In this document: positions 36,288 through 44,269 of the stretch, one piece after another | Layout of the letters: the number at the start of each line of letters is the position of its first letter | Numbering within the stretch: the stretch's first letter is position 1 | NCBI RefSeq assembly: GCF_014656375.1 | Contig: NZ_BNCH01000005.1 | Span: 124,001-188,000, forward strand | Length of the DNA stretch: 64,000 bases | Direction: 5' to 3' | From: Aliiroseovarius zhejiangensis | GTDB taxonomy: Bacteria > Pseudomonadota > Alphaproteobacteria > Rhodobacterales > Rhodobacteraceae | Position numbers and translations under genes: made by a program | The notes under the pieces: model-generated | The model's input: the letters and a program-made list of their open reading frames with translations, nothing else | What the model was told of the DNA's origin: nothing | Database searches by the model: none

Positions 36288-37307
36288 GTGACCAGCAAGA
36301 TCCAAGCAACCCTGATTCCCGGCGATGGAATCGGCCCCGAAATCACGAAAGCCGTAACCGCCGTTCTTGACCATATGGGCCAACCGTTCGAATGGGACGT
36401 GCAACAGGCCGGTATGGCAGGCATTGACGCAGAAGGCGTACCGCTTCCGCAAAACACCATCGACAGCATCCGGCGCACGAACCTGGCGCTGAAAGGTCCG
36501 CTGACCACGCCCGTGGGCGGTGGCTTTACGTCGATCAACCTACAACTGCGGCAGGAATTCGAGCTCTTTGCCAATGTGCGCCCGACCAAGACGATCAAGA
36601 CCGATGGGCGGTATGACAATGTCGATATGGTGATTTTCCGCGAGAATCTGGAAGGGTATTACATCGCCGATGAGGGTTACATCGAACATAATGGCGACCC
36701 CGAAGGTAAGGTCTATTCCACTGGATACAACACCAAGGAAGAAGCGCGGCGCATCACCCGCGCGGCCTTTGACTATGCGGTGGCCAACGGGCGCAAGAAG
36801 GTCTCGATCGTGCACAAGGCCAACATCCTGAAACTGCTGTCCGGCATGTTTCTGGAAGAGGCCCGCGAGATCGCGAAGGAATACGAAGGCAAGGTAGCGT
36901 GGGACGAGCGTATCGTCGATGCCTGCGCCATGCAGATGGTCATGTATCCCGACGATTTCGACGTGATCGTCACCACCAACCTGTTTGGCGACATCCTGTC
37001 CGACCTTGCCGCCGGTCTGGTCGGCGGTCTGGGTCTGGCCCCCGGCGCCAATATTGGCAAGGATGCCGCGATTTTCGAGGCCGTTCACGGCTCGGCACCC
37101 GACATTGCGGGCCAGCAAAAGGCCAACCCCTGCGCCTTCCTGATGGCCGCCGGCCTGATGCTGGAGCATGTGGGCAAGACCGATGATGCCGAACGCCTGA
37201 GAAAGGCAGTGATAGGCACTGTTCAGGCCAAAGATCGCGTGACCCCGGATCTGGGCGGCACCGGCAACACCATGTCGATTGCCGAAGCGATCATGGATCG
37301 GCTGTAG
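36288..37307 (+). CDS. NAD-type isocitrate dehydrogenase (isocitrate/isopropylmalate family)
   Basis: A 339-residue beta-decarboxylating dehydrogenase. IPGDGIGPEI opens the fold; TSINLQLRQEFELFANVRP is the isocitrate phosphorylation-loop-type motif of NAD-IDH rather than isopropylmalate dehydrogenase. The catalytic Lys/Tyr appear in FRENLEGYY and HKANILKL, and VHGSAPDIAG has an Asp where NADP enzymes have Lys, predicting NAD use. The GTG at 36288 has GGAGG 5 bases upstream and was preferred to the ATG at 36276. It lies directly before the unrelated monomeric NADP-IDH. Confidence 0.85.
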   Translation: MTSKIQATLIPGDGIGPEITKAVTAVLDHMGQPFEWDVQQAGMAGIDAEGVPLPQNTIDSIRRTNLALKGPLTTPVGGGFTSINLQLRQEFELFANVRPTKTIKTDGRYDNVDMVIFRENLEGYYIADEGYIEHNGDPEGKVYSTGYNTKEEARRITRAAFDYAVANGRKKVSIVHKANILKLLSGMFLEEAREIAKEYEGKVAWDERIVDACAMQMVMYPDDFDVIVTTNLFGDILSDLAAGLVGGLGLAPGANIGKDAAIFEAVHGSAPDIAGQQKANPCAFLMAAGLMLEHVGKTDDAERLRKAVIGTVQAKDRVTPDLGGTGNTMSIAEAIMDRL

Positions 37308-37327
37308 ACGTACACGCCCTGCCACAG

Positions 37328-37360
37328 GGGTCGCGGACTGATCGCGGCCCTTTTCTTTCT
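37328..37360 (+). terminator. Terminator after the NAD-type IDH gene
   Basis: GGGTCGCG pairs with CGCGGCCC (one G-U pair) across a 7-base loop and is followed by TTTTCTTTCT, so the two isocitrate dehydrogenase genes are probably separate transcripts. Confidence 0.72.
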
Positions 37361-37489
37361 GCCCGTTAGCGCCCTGCCCCTTTTTTTTCGCACGATGTTT
37401 GTGTATGTGGGTGGGGAAATTTCACCAATCACCGCATCGGGGCGCCGCCCCTTCGGTGCAGCCTTCCGCGAAAAAAGAGGTGTCCTGAC

Positions 37490-39703
37490 ATGACCGATAC
37501 ATCGCAACCAGATATTCTGTATACCATCGTAGACGAAGCGCCCGAACTGGCCAGCGCGTCGTTCCTGCCGATCATCAAGCGGTTTGCGTCGGCGGCCGGT
37601 GTGAGCGTCGGCACCAAGGACATCTCGCTTGCCGCGCGCATCATCTCGGCCTTCCCGGAATACCTGAGCGAAGATCAACGCCAGCCCGACGATCTGGCCG
37701 AACTTGGCAAGCTGGTGAAAACACCTGATGCGAATGTCATCAAGCTGCCCAACATCTCGGCCTCGGTCCCGCAGCTTGTCGCTGCTGTCGAGGAGCTTCA
37801 GGCCCAAGGCTATGCCTTGCCCGATTACCCCGAAGAGCCCAAGACCGACGACGAAAAGGCGATCCGCGCGCGTTATGACGCGATCAAGGGCTCGGCCGTG
37901 AACCCGGTCCTGCGCGAAGGCAACTCGGACCGTCGCGCCGCAAAGGCCGTAAAAAACTTCGCACAGAAAAACCCGCATTCGATGGGCGACTGGTCGGCAG
38001 ACAGCAAGACCAAAGTGTCGTCCATGCCTGACAATGATTTCTATGCCAACGAGAAATCGGCCACCATCTCCGCCGATCAGGCTGGCGACGCAAGGATCGA
38101 GTTCGTCGGCAAGGACGGCAACGTCACCGTTCTGAAAGACGGCTGGACGCTGGAGGAAGGCACCATCGCAGACGCCACCTTCATGTCGGCCCGCGAGTTG
38201 GGTGCGTTCCTGGCAGACGCCATCGAGGACACCAAGAAAGACGGCACCATGTTCTCGCTTCACATGAAAGCGACAATGATGAAGGTCTCGGACCCGATCA
38301 TCTTTGGTCACGCGGTCAAAGCCTGGCTGGCCCCGGTGTTCGAAAAATACGGCGACAAGCTTGAGGCGCTGGGCGTCAACCCGAACTCCGGCATGGGCGA
38401 TCTGCTGGAGCGGGTCGAAGGCGACGCCGAGATCATGGCCGCCATCGAAGCCCTGACCGCCGAGCGTCCTGCCATGTATATGGTCGACTCGGACAAGGGT
38501 ATCACCAACCTGCATGTGCCGTCGGATGTGATCATCGACGCCTCGATGCCTGCTGTGATCCGCGCGGGCGGCAAGGGTTGGGATGCAGACGGCAAGAAGG
38601 GCGACACCAACTGTGTGATCCCTGACCGTTGCTATGCCACCGTCTATGACGAGACGATCAACTTCTTCAAAGAAAACGGCAAGCTGGACGTGACCACCGC
38701 CGGCGCTGTGGCAAATGTGGGTCTGATGGCGCAGAAAGCCGAGGAATATGGCTCGCACCCCACCACCTTCGAAGCGCCTGCCGACGGCACCATTCGCATC
38801 GTGCTGGCCAATGGCGATACACTGCATGAGCATCAGGTCGAGGCCGGTGACATCTGGCGCGCTTGCACCGTGAAGAAGGCCCCGATTGAAAACTGGATCG
38901 AGCTGGCGATGGACCGTCAGCGCCTGACGGGGTCGGAAGCCATCTTCTGGCTGGACGCAAACCGCGCCCATGACGCCGAGCTGATCAAATATGTGAAACC
39001 CGCGCTGGAAAAAGCCGGTGTGGCGGACAAGTTCCAGATCATGGCGCCGCGCGAAGCCACCCGGCAAACGCTGGAAACAATCACGACGGGCAAGGATTCA
39101 ATTGCGATCACCGGCAACGTGCTGCGCGATTATCTGACCGACCTGTTCCCGATTTTGGAGCTTGGCACCTCGGCCAAGATGCTATCGATCGTGAAGCTGA
39201 TGAACGGTGGTGGATTGTTTGAAACCGGCGCCGGTGGGTCCGCCCCCAAGCACGTTCAGCAACTCGTTGAAGAAAACCACCTGCGCTGGGATTCGATGGG
39301 CGAGTTCTGCGCGCTGGGTGAAAGCCTGAACTTCCTGGCCGACGCAAAAGGCAATGCCAAAGCCGGTGTTCTGGGCGCTGCAGCTGAGGAGGCCACGCAA
39401 GGTATCCTCGACAACAACCGCTCGCCCTCGCGCAAGGTGGGTGAGCCGGACAACCGCGATAGCCACTATTGGTTCGCCCGCTACTGGGCCGAGGCGCTGG
39501 CCGACCAGACCGATGACGCCGAAATCGCAGCGGAATTCGCCCCGATTGCCAAGGCGCTGGCCGATGGCGAAGACGCAATTCTGGCAGAACTGGCGGCCGT
39601 GCAAGGTCCGCCCGCCGACATTGGCGGCTACTATCACCCGAGCGTTGAGAAAAAGGCGAAAGTGATGCGGCCCAGCGCGACGCTGAACGCCATCATCGGC
39701 TAA
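37490..39703 (+). CDS. icd: Monomeric NADP-dependent isocitrate dehydrogenase
   Basis: Oxidatively decarboxylates isocitrate to 2-oxoglutarate with NADP. The 737-residue length and [35 protein letters not shown] (residues about 130-147, the substrate site), [11 protein letters not shown] and [13 protein letters not shown] are typical of the monomeric IDH-II type. Ends with [10 protein letters not shown]. It has its own ribosome binding site behind a terminator, and a strong terminator follows. Confidence 0.97.
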   Translation: MTDTSQPDILYTIVDEAPELASASFLPIIKRFASAAGVSVGTKDISLAARIISAFPEYLSEDQRQPDDLAELGKLVKTPDANVIKLPNISASVPQLVAAVEELQAQGYALPDYPEEPKTDDEKAIRARYDAIKGSAVNPVLREGNSDRRAAKAVKNFAQKNPHSMGDWSADSKTKVSSMPDNDFYANEKSATISADQAGDARIEFVGKDGNVTVLKDGWTLEEGTIADATFMSARELGAFLADAIEDTKKDGTMFSLHMKATMMKVSDPIIFGHAVKAWLAPVFEKYGDKLEALGVNPNSGMGDLLERVEGDAEIMAAIEALTAERPAMYMVDSDKGITNLHVPSDVIIDASMPAVIRAGGKGWDADGKKGDTNCVIPDRCYATVYDETINFFKENGKLDVTTAGAVANVGLMAQKAEEYGSHPTTFEAPADGTIRIVLANGDTLHEHQVEAGDIWRACTVKKAPIENWIELAMDRQRLTGSEAIFWLDANRAHDAELIKYVKPALEKAGVADKFQIMAPREATRQTLETITTGKDSIAITGNVLRDYLTDLFPILELGTSAKMLSIVKLMNGGGLFETGAGGSAPKHVQQLVEENHLRWDSMGEFCALGESLNFLADAKGNAKAGVLGAAAEEATQGILDNNRSPSRKVGEPDNRDSHYWFARYWAEALADQTDDAEIAAEFAPIAKALADGEDAILAELAAVQGPPADIGGYYHPSVEKKAKVMRPSATLNAIIG

Positions 39704-39727
39704 GCTGCCAATCACAGGCTGCCCCTG

Positions 39728-39759
39728 AACACCCCGTCACCTTGTGGCGGGGTGTTTCC
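39728..39759 (+). terminator. Terminator after icd
   Basis: AACACCCCG and CGGGGTGTT form a 9-bp stem, extended inside by CAC/GTG, then TTTCC. It sits between convergent genes. Confidence 0.75.
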
Positions 39760-39768
39760 ATATGCGCC

Positions 39769-40635
39769 CTAGGGTCCCTGGGTAAGCACATTGCCATCTA
39801 AGAGTTCGGCACGACTGGGAAACCAGATGTCCCGGTTCGGGCGATCATAGATGCGCGCCGCGAACACGTCACTGACCCCTTGCGCCACAAAGAAGCGACG
39901 ATCGCGGTCCTGTTCGGCCTTCACATCAAATTGCGGCAATCTGGCGGCATCCATCAGGGCATAGCCATGAAATCCCAGACGCGCATCGGGATGTGCGGTG
40001 CGTTTGGACCCAGCCATGAAGATGATCGTGCAGGCCGAACTGCATGTCTGGACCACATGCGTGTCTAATCCTGCGGAAACGATCAGTTTCGCCACCCCAC
40101 GCGCTTCGAATATGTTGCCACCAGGGCTGTCCAGATGGACCGCTGACAGATCAGGATATTTGGTGAGCAGCGCGCTCATGCGTTTGGTGACACCATGGGT
40201 CAGCTCTCCTTTGAACCTCACCGCCTGTTGGGCGTCATCCACCGAAAGCTCGTATTGTGCTGCCCGGATACGATCCATCTTCGCGGAATACAGCTCGTCC
40301 GGCGGCGGAGCATTTGCGGCCAACACCAAGCCCCACCATTGCGACAGCATCACCGCCACTGCGACGATAAGGGCAACGATCCCGCCCCAAAGCGGCAGCA
40401 TTGAGCTTGAGCCGGACAACCCGTGTTCCGCGGTGCGAAAATAACCGACGGACTGCCAGACCATCACGATCAGATCCACCGCGATGGCAACAAACATAAA
40501 CGCCTTCGGCAAAGGCTGCGCGCTGGTCAGCAGCGCCAGCGCAGCATAGACCACCAATCGCACCGCCAAGCCGTTCACCCAGAACGCTCGGGTCAGGGGC
40601 TGCTGCCCGCGCCAATGTGTCGCCAGATATCCCAT
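39769..40635 (-). CDS. Membrane-anchored ClpP-like protein of unknown function
   Basis: A 288-residue protein with about three membrane helices in residues 20-110 and a C-terminal domain resembling the ClpP/crotonase-like COG3904 family: AVHLDSPGGNIFEARGVAKLI, then CSSACTIIFMAG (the serine-loop region) and LGFHGYAL. The SSAC and FHG patterns are those where ClpP-like folds place Ser and His, so a proteolytic or esterase activity is possible but unproven. A TTG start 6 bases upstream is an alternative. It lies 40 bp downstream of maeB on the same strand. Confidence 0.7.
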   Translation of the reverse strand: MGYLATHWRGQQPLTRAFWVNGLAVRLVVYAALALLTSAQPLPKAFMFVAIAVDLIVMVWQSVGYFRTAEHGLSGSSSMLPLWGGIVALIVAVAVMLSQWWGLVLAANAPPPDELYSAKMDRIRAAQYELSVDDAQQAVRFKGELTHGVTKRMSALLTKYPDLSAVHLDSPGGNIFEARGVAKLIVSAGLDTHVVQTCSSACTIIFMAGSKRTAHPDARLGFHGYALMDAARLPQFDVKAEQDRDRRFFVAQGVSDVFAARIYDRPNRDIWFPSRAELLDGNVLTQGP

Positions 40636-40680
40636 GCCCAACGATAGGGGCTTGGGGTCTCGCCGGTCAAACCGGGCAGC

Positions 40681-42942
40681 TTATCGTTCACCCAGACGCG
40701 CGGCGGCGAGAACAGCCATGTTCAGAATGTCGTTTGATGTCGAGCTGGTCGAACAGATCTGGATCGGTTGATCAATGCCCGACAGAATCGGCCCGATCAC
40801 CGTCGCCCCAGCCAGTTCCTGCATCATCTTGACCGAGATCGACGCCGAATGCCGCGCCGGCACAACCAGCACATTCGCCGGGCCTGACAGCCGGCAGAAC
40901 GGGTAATGCGCCATCACCTCGGCGTTCAGCGCCACGTCGACGGTCATCTCGCCGTCAAACTCGAAATCCACACCGCGCTTTTCGAGGATCGCGGGGGCTT
41001 CGTGCATCTTTTCGGCCCGTTCCGACACCGGATACCCGAAGGTCGAGAAGCTGACAAAAGCGACCCGCGGCTCAAGCCCCAGACCACGCGCCACCCCGGC
41101 AGCCCGTTCGGCGATGTTGGCCAGATCTTCGGTCTCGGGCCATTCATGGACCAGCGTGTCAGCGATCAGCACGATCCGCCCCTTGTGCAGAACGGCGGTC
41201 ACGCCCACCGCCCCGTCCGTCGCGCGCGCGTCAAACACGTGGTTGATCCGGTCAAGAATATAAGCCGACTTGCGCGTCGCCCCGGTGATCAGCCCATCCC
41301 CGTGTCCGTGCGCCAGCATTAGCGACGCGAACACGTGACGATCCCGCGCCGCCAGACGGTGAATATCGTGACGATCAAACCCGTTGCGCTGCAGGCGTTC
41401 ATACAGGAAATCCTTGTAAAGGGGCATCTGTTCCGTATTGGCGGCGTTGACCACCCTCAACTCGCGCACCGCGTCCCCAAGCCCTTCGGCCTGCAGCTTG
41501 GCCTTCACATCATCCTCGCGCCCGACCACAAGCGCGCGGCCGTAGCCGTTGCGCTGATACTGAACGGCTGCGCGCAGCACCTGTGGCGTATCGCCTTCGG
41601 CAAAGATCATGGTCGCCTGGTTCTTGCGCGCCCGCGCGGTGATCCCACGCAGGATCGAAGCGGTCGGGTCCATCCGCGCCTTCAGGCTCAGCTCGTACCC
41701 ATCCATGTCGATGATCGGGCGACGGGCGACGCCAGTATCCATCCCGGCACGCGCGACAGCAGGCGGAACAACATAGATCAGCCGCGGATCAAACGGAGTG
41801 GGAATGATGTAATCGCGGCCAAATGTCAGCTTCTTGCCATAGGCCATCGCGACCTCATCCGGCACATCCTCGCGCGCCAGTTCGGCCAGGGCACGGGCGC
41901 AGGCGATCTTCATTTCGTCATTGATGGCCCGTGCATTGATGTCTAACGCACCGCGAAACAGGTAGGGAAAGCCCAGAACGTTGTTCACCTGGTTGGGATA
42001 ATCTGACCGACCCGTCGCGACGATTGCGTCATTGCGCACCTCGTGCGCCTCTTCCGGTGTGATCTCGGGATCGGGGTTGGCCATCGCGAAAATCACCGGG
42101 TTGTCCGCCATCGAGGCGACCATGTCCTGCGTCACCGCCCCCTTGACCGACACGCCAAGGAACACATCGGCGCCTTCCATCGCTTCCTCCAGTGTGCGCA
42201 GGTCTGTATTGGCGGCGTGGGCGGATTTCCATTGGTTCATCCCGTCCTTGCGGCCCTGATAGATGACGCCCTTGGTGTCACACACAATGCAATTGTCATG
42301 CTTGGCGCCCATCGCCTTGATCAGCTCGATACAGGCAATGCCCGCTGCGCCCGCGCCGTTCAGAACGATCCGGCAATCCTCGATCTTTTTGCCCGACAGA
42401 TGCAGCGCGTTCATCAGCCCCGCCGCACAGATCACCGCTGTGCCGTGCTGGTCGTCGTGAAAGACGGGGATGTCCATCTCTTCCTTCAGGCGCTGTTCGA
42501 TGATGAAACATTCCGGCGCCTTGATGTCCTCAAGGTTGATCCCGCCAAAGGTCGGACCCATCAGCTTCACCGCGTTTATGAACGCCTCGGGGTCTTCGGT
42601 ATCCAGCTCGATGTCGATCGAGTTCACGTCGGCAAACCGCTTGAACAGAACCGCCTTGCCCTCCATCACGGGTTTCGACGCCAGCGCCCCCAGATTTCCC
42701 AACCCCAGAACCGCCGTCCCGTTTGAAATCACCGCCACAAGATTGCCCTTGTTGGTGTAATCATAGGCCGTCTGAGGGTCCGCCGCGATGGCTTCACACG
42801 GCACCGCCACACCGGGGCTGTAAGCCAGGGACAGATCGCGTTGGGTCGTCATCGGGACAGACGGGGTGACCTCGAATTTTCCCGGCATCGGGTCCAGATG
42901 GAAGGCAAGCGCCTCTTCCGACGTGATCTTGGCTTTGGGCAT
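40681..42942 (-). CDS. maeB: NADP-dependent malic enzyme with C-terminal PTA domain
   Basis: Decarboxylates malate to pyruvate, making NADPH. 753 residues: malic enzyme domain (about 1-430; YSPGVAVPCEAI, HDDQHGTAVICAAGL, NGAGAAGIACIE for NAD(P)) and a phosphotransacetylase-like domain (about 430-753; HGDGLITGATRKS, VVPARHSASISVKMMQELAGA) that is regulatory, not catalytic. Start at MPKAKITSEEALAFH, 15 codons inside the longest frame. Together with the two IDH genes upstream it forms a NADPH-producing neighbourhood. Confidence 0.96.
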   Translation of the reverse strand: MPKAKITSEEALAFHLDPMPGKFEVTPSVPMTTQRDLSLAYSPGVAVPCEAIAADPQTAYDYTNKGNLVAVISNGTAVLGLGNLGALASKPVMEGKAVLFKRFADVNSIDIELDTEDPEAFINAVKLMGPTFGGINLEDIKAPECFIIEQRLKEEMDIPVFHDDQHGTAVICAAGLMNALHLSGKKIEDCRIVLNGAGAAGIACIELIKAMGAKHDNCIVCDTKGVIYQGRKDGMNQWKSAHAANTDLRTLEEAMEGADVFLGVSVKGAVTQDMVASMADNPVIFAMANPDPEITPEEAHEVRNDAIVATGRSDYPNQVNNVLGFPYLFRGALDINARAINDEMKIACARALAELAREDVPDEVAMAYGKKLTFGRDYIIPTPFDPRLIYVVPPAVARAGMDTGVARRPIIDMDGYELSLKARMDPTASILRGITARARKNQATMIFAEGDTPQVLRAAVQYQRNGYGRALVVGREDDVKAKLQAEGLGDAVRELRVVNAANTEQMPLYKDFLYERLQRNGFDRHDIHRLAARDRHVFASLMLAHGHGDGLITGATRKSAYILDRINHVFDARATDGAVGVTAVLHKGRIVLIADTLVHEWPETEDLANIAERAAGVARGLGLEPRVAFVSFSTFGYPVSERAEKMHEAPAILEKRGVDFEFDGEMTVDVALNAEVMAHYPFCRLSGPANVLVVPARHSASISVKMMQELAGATVIGPILSGIDQPIQICSTSSTSNDILNMAVLAAARLGER

Positions 42943-42997
42943 GAAAACGGCCTTTGTTATTGGTCTTGTATCGACCAACCCATACAAGGGGTTCGCG

Positions 42998-43087
42998 ATG
43001 GCCTCAACCGCTATTCTGGAAATTTTCTATCGCTTGGGCGATGCATTTCGCAATAATCAGAAAGCAACGGCTGGCTTTCTGCAATAA
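42998..43087 (+). CDS. Possible 29-residue small protein upstream of galE
   Basis: An ATG 7 bases after AAGGGG opens a 29-codon frame (starts MASTAILEIFY, ends GFLQ) in the divergent maeB-galE gap. Its third codon positions are less GC-rich than those of neighbouring genes, so it may be chance. No relative is recognised. Confidence 0.22.
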   Translation: MASTAILEIFYRLGDAFRNNQKATAGFLQ

Positions 43088-43194
43088 CCGGTATGTTAGC
43101 GCCATCTTGCCCCAACACGCGCCATCCCTTCGGTTCCTGCGTGCGTTTTCAGAACGATCGCCCTATACCTGCCCCACCAGACAAGGGGTATCAC

Positions 43195-44205
43195 GTGGCT
43201 CAAAAAATCTTACTGACAGGCGGCGCCGGGTTCATCGGGTCGCACACCTATGTTGCGCTGGCAGAGGCAGGGTACGAGGTCATCATCCTCGACAATTTCT
43301 CGAACGCGCGCCGCGATGTCATCGACCGGCTAGAGGTCATCACCGGCGCGCCCGTGACGTGCATCACCGGGGATGTGCTGGACGGCGCGCTGCTGGACCG
43401 CATATTTTCCGACCACAGGATCGACGCCGTGATCCATTTTGCCGCGCTGAAAGCGGTGGGGGAAAGCGTCGAAAAGCCGCTGGACTACCTGACCACGAAC
43501 ATCGCGGGGCTGTATACGCTGCTGGGCGCCATGCAGCGCGCCGACGTATATACTCTGGTTTTCTCATCGTCGGCCACTGTCTATGGCCAGCCTGAAAACT
43601 TGCCCGTGACCGAAGATGCACCGCGCGGTTTCACCAACCCCTATGGGTTCACCAAGTTGATGTGCGAACAGTCGCTGGAACAAATCGCCGCCTCAGACGC
43701 GCGTTGGACCTTTGGCGTGCTGCGCTATTTCAACCCGGTCGGCGCCCATGACACTGGGTTGATTGGCGAAGACCCGAACGACATTCCCAACAACCTGATG
43801 CCCTATATTGCCAAGGTTGCGACCGGCGAACTGGAAAGCCTGTCGGTCTTTGGCGAAGATTACGACACGCCCGACGGGACTGGTGTGCGGGATTATATCC
43901 ACGTGATGGATCTGGCCCGCGGGCATGTGCAGTCCCTCGATGCGCTGTTGTCCGAAGGTACGGGGCATGTGGTGAACCTGGGCACGGGCACCGGGTATTC
44001 GGTGCTGGAAATGCTGACCGCCTATGAGCGCGCCTGCGGGAAAACGCTGCCGTATCGCATCGCGCCACGCCGTGCAGGCGATGTGGCTTGCGTCTATGGC
44101 GACACGCAGTTGGCGCATGAGATTCTGGGTTTCAAGGCGGAATTGGGTCTGGATGAGATGTGCGCGTCAAGCTGGAACTGGGTGTCTCGCCGCAAAAACA
44201 CCTGA
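43195..44205 (+). CDS. galE: UDP-glucose 4-epimerase
   Basis: Interconverts UDP-glucose and UDP-galactose for polysaccharide synthesis. 336 residues of the extended SDR family: LTGGAGFIGSHTY (NAD motif, residues 6-18), SSSATVYG (Ser) and NPYGFTK (Tyr-x3-Lys). The GTG start has AAGGGG 6 bases upstream; a longer ATG-started frame exists but begins in the intergenic region. It lies between the maeB promoter and mutS, with no other sugar gene adjacent. Confidence 0.95.
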   Translation: MAQKILLTGGAGFIGSHTYVALAEAGYEVIILDNFSNARRDVIDRLEVITGAPVTCITGDVLDGALLDRIFSDHRIDAVIHFAALKAVGESVEKPLDYLTTNIAGLYTLLGAMQRADVYTLVFSSSATVYGQPENLPVTEDAPRGFTNPYGFTKLMCEQSLEQIAASDARWTFGVLRYFNPVGAHDTGLIGEDPNDIPNNLMPYIAKVATGELESLSVFGEDYDTPDGTGVRDYIHVMDLARGHVQSLDALLSEGTGHVVNLGTGTGYSVLEMLTAYERACGKTLPYRIAPRRAGDVACVYGDTQLAHEILGFKAELGLDEMCASSWNWVSRRKNT

Positions 44206-44269
44206 TCCCCCTTTTACCCTGCCTGCGAAGACCATAGTCTGGCGCAAACCGGATCATGGGGGACCGAAG

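Noticed and set aside
37223-39067. 614-codon open frame opposite icd
   Set aside because: Antisense shadow; icd is unmistakable on the plus strand.
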